DNA of 6,056 nucleotides. Origin: Bordetella parapertussis (GTDB lineage: Bacteria; Pseudomonadota; Gammaproteobacteria; Burkholderiales; Burkholderiaceae_C). Shown in pieces: positions 1-6,056 of this stretch. Under the pieces are notes generated by a model. It was not told the origin of the DNA and ran no database searches. It was given only the letters and a program-made list of their open reading frames with translations. How positions within the stretch are numbered: the stretch's first letter is position 1; each line of letters opens with the position of its first letter. A program made the translations under genes and the position numbers. The stretch is from contig CAMBXY010000092.1 in assembly GCA_945871945.1 (NCBI GenBank), positions 1-6,056 on the forward strand, given 5' to 3'.

Positions 1-32
1 ACTTCGTAGCCTTGAACGAGAAGGGCGCTCAT
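1..32 (-). CDS. gatB: GatB, Asp/Glu-tRNA amidotransferase subunit B (5' end only)
   Basis: Only the first 10 codons and two bases of the next are inside the window. They read [10 protein letters not shown], which matches how betaproteobacterial GatB proteins begin just before the conserved VIGLE(T)H segment. The ATG overlaps the gatA stop as ATGA, and a purine-rich Shine-Dalgarno lies just upstream. GatB is known to bind the misacylated tRNA, phosphorylate the Glu or Asp side chain, and accept ammonia channelled from GatA. The call rests on the short N terminus plus position as third gene of a gatCAB operon. The rest of the gene lies beyond the left edge, so integrity cannot be judged. Confidence 0.85.
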   Translation of the reverse strand, partial: MSALLVQGYE

Positions 33-1507
33 GCTGCTCCCCTTGGGCTTTTTAAATGGTGGTCGCTAGCCAACTGAAACTGGTGCGCCACATTCAACAA
101 CTTGGCCTCTTGCAAATAGTTGCCTATCAGCTGCATACCCACTGGCATACCCGCTTCGCCAAACCCGACGGGAATGCTCATGCCGGGCAGCCCAGCCAGT
201 GAGGCGGGCAGGGTGAATATATCGGCCAAGTAATTGGCCAGCGGGTCGGCAGATTTGTCGCCCAACTTCCACGCCACGCTAGGAGCCACAGGGCCGGCGA
301 TCACATCGCATTGCTTGAAGGCTTCTTGGAAGTCGTTGGCGATCATGCGGCGGATTTTTTGCGCTTGCAAATAATAAGCATCGTAGTAGCCGTGGGATAG
401 CACATAGCTGCCAATCATGATGCGGCGCTTCACCTCTTCGCCGAAACCCTCTGTACGGGTTTTTTCATACATATCCGCGAGATCGGTGAAGTCTTTGGCG
501 CGGTGGCCGAACTTCACGCCATCGAAGCGGCTGAGGTTGCTGGAAGCTTCGGCGGGCGCAATGATGTAGTACACGGGAATGGACAATTCTGTGCGGGGCA
601 AGGCAATGGGAACCAGGGTTGCGCCTTGGGCTTGCAGTGCTTGCAATGCCGCATCAATGGGCCCGCGCACATCGGCGGCCAAGCCGTCGCTAAAAAACTC
701 ATGCGGTATGCCCACGCGCAAACCTTTTAAAGGCTGGTTTAAGTGACGTGAAAAATCTTCCGCCTTCACATCCAGCGAGGTGGAGTCGCGGTCTAAGTCG
801 GGGCCGCACATGGCACTCAACAACAATGCGCAGTCTTCGGCGCTGCGGGCCATGGGGCCAGCTTGGTCGAGGCTGGACGCAAAGGCCACCATGCCATAGC
901 GCGAGGCGCGGCCGTAGGTGGGCTTGATGCCGGTGATACCGCAAAACGCAGCGGGCTGACGGATGGACCCACCGGTGTCGGTGCCCGTCGCCGCCGGCGT
1001 CAAACATGCGGCCACCGCAGCGGCGCTGCCGCCCGAGGAGCCACCCGCAATGCGGCTGATGTCCCAGGGGTTGGTGACAGCTTGGGGACGGGCCGAGGGC
1101 ACAGCCACGTTTTCATTGGCCGAGCCCATGGCGAACTCATCGCAACTGAGCTTGCCTAAATTCACCATGCCGGCCTCGCCCAAACGCTGAACCACCGTGG
1201 CGTTGAACGGCGAGCGATAGCCCTCCAAGATGCGCGAACCGGCGGTGGTGGGAAAGTCGGTGGTGACAAAAATATCTTTGTGCGCGATGGGCACGCCCAA
1301 CAAGGGCGTGTGTTCACCCGCTGCGATGCGCGTGTCGGCTGCACGCGCTTGCGCCAAAGTGACTTCAGAGTCCACGCTTAAAAACGCGTTATGCGGGTTG
1401 CCGCCCAAACGAGCAAGCAGGCGCGTGGCCAACTCCACGGCGCTGACCTCTTTTTTGTGCAGCAGCGCCGACAGTTGCGCCACGCCCAAGGTGTGCAGTT
1501 CACTCAT
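29..1507 (-). CDS. gatA: GatA, Asp/Glu-tRNA amidotransferase subunit A
   Basis: Cytoplasmic glutaminase subunit of GatCAB. In this family it hydrolyses glutamine and feeds ammonia to GatB for amidation of Glu-tRNA(Gln) or Asp-tRNA(Asn). The 492-residue product has normal length and is an amidase-signature enzyme throughout. Visible residues are the catalytic Lys77 in [10 protein letters not shown], the glycine/serine signature [13 protein letters not shown] (155-167) with probable cis-Ser157, and the nucleophile Ser181 in GTDTGGS, 24 residues later as in other amidase-signature enzymes. The region [16 protein letters not shown] (191-206) is also typical. The ATG at 1507 follows the gatC stop by 3 nt and gives the expected N terminus ([16 protein letters not shown]). 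Its Shine-Dalgarno is weak (GAG within the end of gatC), suggesting coupling to gatC translation. The TGA overlaps the gatB ATG. The segment between Lys77 and Ser157 appears about five residues longer than in reference GatA proteins. Confidence 0.97.
   Translation of the reverse strand: MSELHTLGVAQLSALLHKKEVSAVELATRLLARLGGNPHNAFLSVDSEVTLAQARAADTRIAAGEHTPLLGVPIAHKDIFVTTDFPTTAGSRILEGYRSPFNATVVQRLGEAGMVNLGKLSCDEFAMGSANENVAVPSARPQAVTNPWDISRIAGGSSGGSAAAVAACLTPAATGTDTGGSIRQPAAFCGITGIKPTYGRASRYGMVAFASSLDQAGPMARSAEDCALLLSAMCGPDLDRDSTSLDVKAEDFSRHLNQPLKGLRVGIPHEFFSDGLAADVRGPIDAALQALQAQGATLVPIALPRTELSIPVYYIIAPAEASSNLSRFDGVKFGHRAKDFTDLADMYEKTRTEGFGEEVKRRIMIGSYVLSHGYYDAYYLQAQKIRRMIANDFQEAFKQCDVIAGPVAPSVAWKLGDKSADPLANYLADIFTLPASLAGLPGMSIPVGFGEAGMPVGMQLIGNYLQEAKLLNVAHQFQLASDHHLKSPRGAA
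37..44 (-). promoter_or_regulatory. Shine-Dalgarno for gatB
   Basis: The minus strand reads AAGGGGAG followed by four bases and the ATG at 32. It lies inside the last codons of gatA, so gatB has its own ribosome binding site in addition to the ATGA overlap. It is clearly stronger than anything ahead of gatC or gatA, and it supports the start chosen for the partial gatB. Confidence 0.6.
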
Positions 1508-1510
1508 GGC

Positions 1511-2978
<1,468 letters not shown>

Positions 2979-3893
2979 ATGCCACTCGGCACGCTTGAGC
3001 GTTCTCCGCCGCCTTTTTTCAAGCAAGGCACCTCGGCGCTGACCAAGCTGATTATTTTCAGTTTCATTTCCATGGCCATGATGTTGGCCGACCAGCGCTA
3101 CAACATCGTGCAACCTGCGCGCTGGGTGCTTTCTCTCATGATCTACCCGGTCCAATGGTTGGCTTTGCGCCCACAAGTGACGTGGCATGACATGGGCGAT
3201 GTGTTTGAAGGCAAGCAAGATGTGTTGGACAACTTGCAGGCGGCTCAAGCGCAATTGCTGGCGCAGTCGGTTCGCACCGTGCAACTCGAACAATTGGAAC
3301 TGGAAAACCGCCATTTGCGAGAGCTCTTAGAGTTGCGCCAGCGCATGGGCACACCGGCCGTGGCAGCCGAAGTTTTGTACGAAGCGGGCGACCCCTTCAC
3401 TCGCAAAATGGTGCTCGACAAAGGCGCGCTCAGCGGCATGGTCCAAGGCTCTCCCGTGATGGATGAACAAGGTATCTTGGGTCAAATCACCCGGGTGCAC
3501 CCCTTGGTGAGTGAAATCACCTTGGTCACCGACCGCGAACACTCTATTCCTGTACTCAATACCCGCACGGGTGCGCGTGGCGTGGCCTTTGGCGAGTCGG
3601 GTGGCGCGCCATTGCTCGAGTTGCGCTACATGGCCACCAATGCGGATATTGAAATCGATGATGTGCTGACCACCAGCGGCGTGGATGGCGTTTATCCCCC
3701 GGGCATTCCGGTTGCCAAAGTGGTGAAGGTCGAGCGCCGTGCGGACACGGTGTTTGCGCGCATCTTGTGCGAGTCCTTGGCCCGCGTGCAAGGCGCACGC
3801 CATGTGATGGTGCTGGCACCGGTGAAGTTGCCCATCGAGTCTGTTCAAGTTGAGCGTGAAATGCCGGTACAACCCAAAGGAGGGCGGCGATGA
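2979..3893 (+). CDS. mreC: MreC, rod-shape-determining protein (periplasmic scaffold)
   Basis: Inner-membrane protein of the elongasome whose periplasmic part binds and activates PBP2 and links it to MreB/MreD. The 304-residue product has the family architecture. A short cytoplasmic tail (MPLGTLERSPPPFFKQG) is followed by one membrane segment at about 21-37. A heptad-rich coiled coil spans about 77-122, then comes a beta-rich C-terminal core (about 125-283). Conserved motifs include GSPVMDEQGILGQI (157-170) and TTSGVDGVYPPGIPVAKV (231-248), the usual (T)SG-G-PPG-P signature. After about 290 only a short basic tail remains. The ATG directly abuts the mreB TAA and no good Shine-Dalgarno precedes it, so translation probably depends on ribosomes finishing mreB. 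The stop overlaps the mreD ATG. Confidence 0.96.
   Translation: MPLGTLERSPPPFFKQGTSALTKLIIFSFISMAMMLADQRYNIVQPARWVLSLMIYPVQWLALRPQVTWHDMGDVFEGKQDVLDNLQAAQAQLLAQSVRTVQLEQLELENRHLRELLELRQRMGTPAVAAEVLYEAGDPFTRKMVLDKGALSGMVQGSPVMDEQGILGQITRVHPLVSEITLVTDREHSIPVLNTRTGARGVAFGESGGAPLLELRYMATNADIEIDDVLTTSGVDGVYPPGIPVAKVVKVERRADTVFARILCESLARVQGARHVMVLAPVKLPIESVQVEREMPVQPKGGRR
3877..3883 (+). promoter_or_regulatory. Strong Shine-Dalgarno for mreD
   Basis: AAGGAGG sits 6 nt before the ATG at 3890, within the last codons of mreC. It is near-perfect and is the strongest ribosome binding site in the window. It decides for the ATG at 3890 over the in-frame ATG at 3896, which would lie 12 nt away. Confidence 0.75.
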
Positions 3894-4420
3894 TCATGCC
3901 GCGTGGCCAGCAGCTTTTGTTGCCAGCCAACCCCACCTTTATGTTGTTTACTTTGGTGGCGGCTTTGTTACTCGACATGGTGCAAAGCATGGCCTTTTTT
4001 GGCAATGCGCCATGGGCCCCAGATTGGCTGGCCTTGCTGCTGGTTTTTTGGGGCGTGCATCAGCCGCTCAAAGTGGGCGTGGGCATATCCTTTTTCTTGG
4101 GGCTGCTCACCGATGTGCATCAGACCTCCTTGCTGGGTCAGCATGCCTTGGCGTTTACGGTGCAAGGGTTTTTGGCGACCATGATTCATAGGCGCATTTT
4201 GTGGTTTGATGTGCCCTCGCAGGCCTTGCAAGTGTTGCCTGTGTTCTTGGCCACGCATTTGCTTGAGTTGGCGGTGCGCATGGGCGCTGGGGGTTTGTTC
4301 CCCGGGTGGTCGATGTTTTTGGCACCCTTGATTCAAGCTTTGTTGTGGCCGCTGGTGTCAGTGCTGTTGCTGGCCCCGCAACGCAGAGCCCCCGACCCAG
4401 ATAAAAATCGACCCTTATGA
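3890..4420 (+). CDS. mreD: MreD, rod-shape-determining membrane protein
   Basis: Integral inner-membrane partner of MreC in the elongasome; its biochemical role is poorly defined even in model species. The 176-residue protein is strongly hydrophobic, with about six likely membrane segments near residues 15-35, 45-57, 62-76, 84-102, 112-130 and 140-162. The family motif region GLLTDVHQTSLLGQHALAF (71-89), with its buried aspartate and the Gly-Gln-His-Ala stretch, is clear. The polar tail PQRRAPDPDKNRPL is cytoplasmic by expectation. The start at 3890 overlaps the mreC stop (ATGA) and has an excellent Shine-Dalgarno. The stop overlaps the mrdA start in the same ATGA manner. Sequence conservation in this family is low, so the call leans on motif, topology and position between mreC and mrdA, which together are decisive. 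Confidence 0.95.
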   Translation: MIMPRGQQLLLPANPTFMLFTLVAALLLDMVQSMAFFGNAPWAPDWLALLLVFWGVHQPLKVGVGISFFLGLLTDVHQTSLLGQHALAFTVQGFLATMIHRRILWFDVPSQALQVLPVFLATHLLELAVRMGAGGLFPGWSMFLAPLIQALLWPLVSVLLLAPQRRAPDPDKNRPL

Positions 4421-6056
4421 GCCTGCTGCGCAATGTCGAATATGACCTGCGCCGTTTTCGAGGGCGGGTGTTTGTGGCGACGGCTTTTGTGTTCATCGCT
4501 TTCAGTTTGCTGTTTGTGCGCTTGGTGTATTTGCAACTGTGGCGCTACCAAGATTTCATCGCCCAAGCCGAAAGCAACCGAACAGCCATCGTCCCTATCG
4601 TGCCCAACCGCGGCGTCATCATGGACCGCAATGGCGTGGTCTTGGCCACCAACTATTCTGCCTATACGCTGGAGATCACGCCTTCGAAAATCCAAGGCTC
4701 TTTGGACGAGGTGATCGACAGCCTGTCTGAACTCATCGACATTCAAGGCCGCGATAAAAGGCGGTTTAAAAAGTTACGCGAAGAATCAAAAAGCTTCGAG
4801 TCCGTGCCTATTCGCACCCGCTTAAGCGATGAGGAAGTGGCGCGGTTTGCAGCACAACGTTTTCGCTTTCCCGGGGTGGAAATTCGTGCCCGTTTGTTTC
4901 GCAACTACCCGTATAACGAGTTGGCCAGTCACGTGATTGGCTACATAGGACGCATCAACACCTCGGAAAAAGAAAAACTCGAAGAATCCGACCATACCGG
5001 TAATTACCGCGGCACCGATTTCATTGGCAAATTAGGGGTTGAACAAAGCTTTGAGCGGCAACTGCACGGGCAAACAGGTGTGCATGAAATGGAAACCTCT
5101 GCCGGCGGCAGAGCGGTGCGCCGCCTGCGCAGCAGCCCTGCTATTCCCGGCAACACCGTGGTGCTGTCGATAGACATCAAGCTGCAAAAATTGGTGGAAG
5201 ATTTGTATGGCAACCGCCGCGGGGCGTTGGTGGCGATAGATCCGAAAACCGGTGAAGTCTTGAGCTTTGTCAGCAAGCCTACCTTTGACCCTAATCAGTT
5301 TGTCGAGGGCATTGATGTTGAAAACTGGAAACTGCTTAACGAGTCGCCCGACAAACCCTTGCTCAACCGCGCCCTGCGCGGCACCTACCCGCCAGGCTCA
5401 ACCTATAAACCCTTTATGTCTTTGGCCGCCTTGCACACGGGCAAACGAACGCCCACCCAGAGCATTTATGACCCTGGTTTTTTCATGTTCGGCGACCACC
5501 GTTTTCGGGACGACAAAGAAGGCGGACACGGCACAGTCGATATGTACAAATCTATCGTTCAGTCCTGCGACACTTATTACTACCTGCTTGCCCGCGACAT
5601 GGGCGTGGACATGATCCACGACCAAATGAAAGAACTTGGATTTGGGCAACTGACAGGCATAGATATCTTGGGCGAAGCGCGGGGCATCTTGCCCTCAACC
5701 GATTGGAAACGCAGCAGTTACAAACGCCCCGAACAACAACGCTGGTACTCGGGGGAAACCATTTCTTTGGGCATTGGTCAGGGCTACAACAGCTTCACCA
5801 TGCTGCAATTGGCGCAGGCCTTGGCCACTGTGGTCAACAATGGCGTGCGCACCAAACCGCATTTGGTGAAAGAGGTGGTCGACGTGGAAACCAAGCTCGG
5901 CCAAGCCGTGACCCTAGAGGCGCCCACCGCCTTGGTTTTTCAAGCCGAGCATATCGACATCATCAAAAAGGCCATGGAGGGCGTGAACATCGAGGGCACG
6001 TCGGCGTCGAGTTTTGTGGGTGCCACTTACACCAGCGCGGGCAAAACTGGCACGGC
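4417..6056 (+). CDS. mrdA: PBP2, elongation-specific peptidoglycan D,D-transpeptidase (3' end missing)
   Basis: Class B penicillin-binding protein of the Rod complex, which cross-links peptidoglycan during side-wall growth and works with RodA. The 546 complete codons visible have no internal stop. In order: a short cytoplasmic tail, one membrane anchor at about 17-38, the pedestal domain (about 60-235) opening with the typical NRGVIMDRNGVVLATN (64-79), and a transpeptidase domain from about 268. Active-site motifs are all present: nucleophile Ser328 in PPGSTYKPF (SxxK), Ser383-Cys-Asp385 (SxN/D motif) and Lys543-Thr-Gly at the window edge. Spacing is close to E. coli PBP2 (Ser330, KTG at 544), so roughly the last 90-110 residues are probably missing. 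The ATG at 4417 overlaps the mreD stop and has no clear Shine-Dalgarno (upstream is AAAAATCGACCCTT), so re-initiation after mreD is likely. D352, D365 or D366, H371 and C384 may form a zinc site. Confidence 0.96.
   Translation, partial: MSLLRNVEYDLRRFRGRVFVATAFVFIAFSLLFVRLVYLQLWRYQDFIAQAESNRTAIVPIVPNRGVIMDRNGVVLATNYSAYTLEITPSKIQGSLDEVIDSLSELIDIQGRDKRRFKKLREESKSFESVPIRTRLSDEEVARFAAQRFRFPGVEIRARLFRNYPYNELASHVIGYIGRINTSEKEKLEESDHTGNYRGTDFIGKLGVEQSFERQLHGQTGVHEMETSAGGRAVRRLRSSPAIPGNTVVLSIDIKLQKLVEDLYGNRRGALVAIDPKTGEVLSFVSKPTFDPNQFVEGIDVENWKLLNESPDKPLLNRALRGTYPPGSTYKPFMSLAALHTGKRTPTQSIYDPGFFMFGDHRFRDDKEGGHGTVDMYKSIVQSCDTYYYLLARDMGVDMIHDQMKELGFGQLTGIDILGEARGILPSTDWKRSSYKRPEQQRWYSGETISLGIGQGYNSFTMLQLAQALATVVNNGVRTKPHLVKEVVDVETKLGQAVTLEAPTALVFQAEHIDIIKKAMEGVNIEGTSASSFVGATYTSAGKTGT

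Noticed and set aside
3327..3872. 181-codon open frame antisense to mreC
   Set aside because: Shadow of a GC-rich gene; no recognisable domain, and mreC is clear on the other strand.

Overview
The window looks like core chromosome of a betaproteobacterium, most likely order Burkholderiales and close to Comamonadaceae. This rests on how closely the protein sequences resemble that group (GatC ending in [10 protein letters not shown], the MreB N terminus, the MreC N terminus PPPFFKQG), on moderately high GC, and on gene order. The assignment comes from recognition, not from a database search.

Layout: two operons are transcribed away from each other from a 91-bp intergenic region (1844-1934). 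The minus-strand operon reads gatC (1843-1511), gatA (1507-29), then the first 10 codons of gatB (from 32 to the window edge). It encodes the GatCAB tRNA-dependent amidotransferase, which turns Glu-tRNA(Gln) and/or Asp-tRNA(Asn) into the correctly charged tRNA. The plus-strand operon reads mreB (1935-2978), mreC (2979-3893), mreD (3890-4420) and mrdA/PBP2 (from 4417, open at the right edge). It encodes the Rod (elongasome) machinery: MreB filaments under the membrane, the MreC/MreD membrane and periplasmic scaffold, and the PBP2 transpeptidase that cross-links new lateral-wall peptidoglycan. rodA is the expected next gene beyond the window, but it is not visible.

Both operons are very tightly packed. 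gatA/gatB, mreC/mreD and mreD/mrdA share ATGA stop/start overlaps, mreB/mreC abut directly (TAA followed by ATG), and gatC/gatA are 3 nt apart. Translational coupling is therefore likely throughout. No terminator is seen, as expected when both operons run off the window edges. No tRNA, rRNA, mobile element, CRISPR array or sign of recent transfer was found.

I found no evidence of a new biological system. The unexplained features are small: a near-perfect hairpin/inverted repeat and an AT-rich promoter-like core in the divergent region, very uneven Shine-Dalgarno strength along the operons, a possible zinc site in PBP2, and a slightly long loop in GatA.
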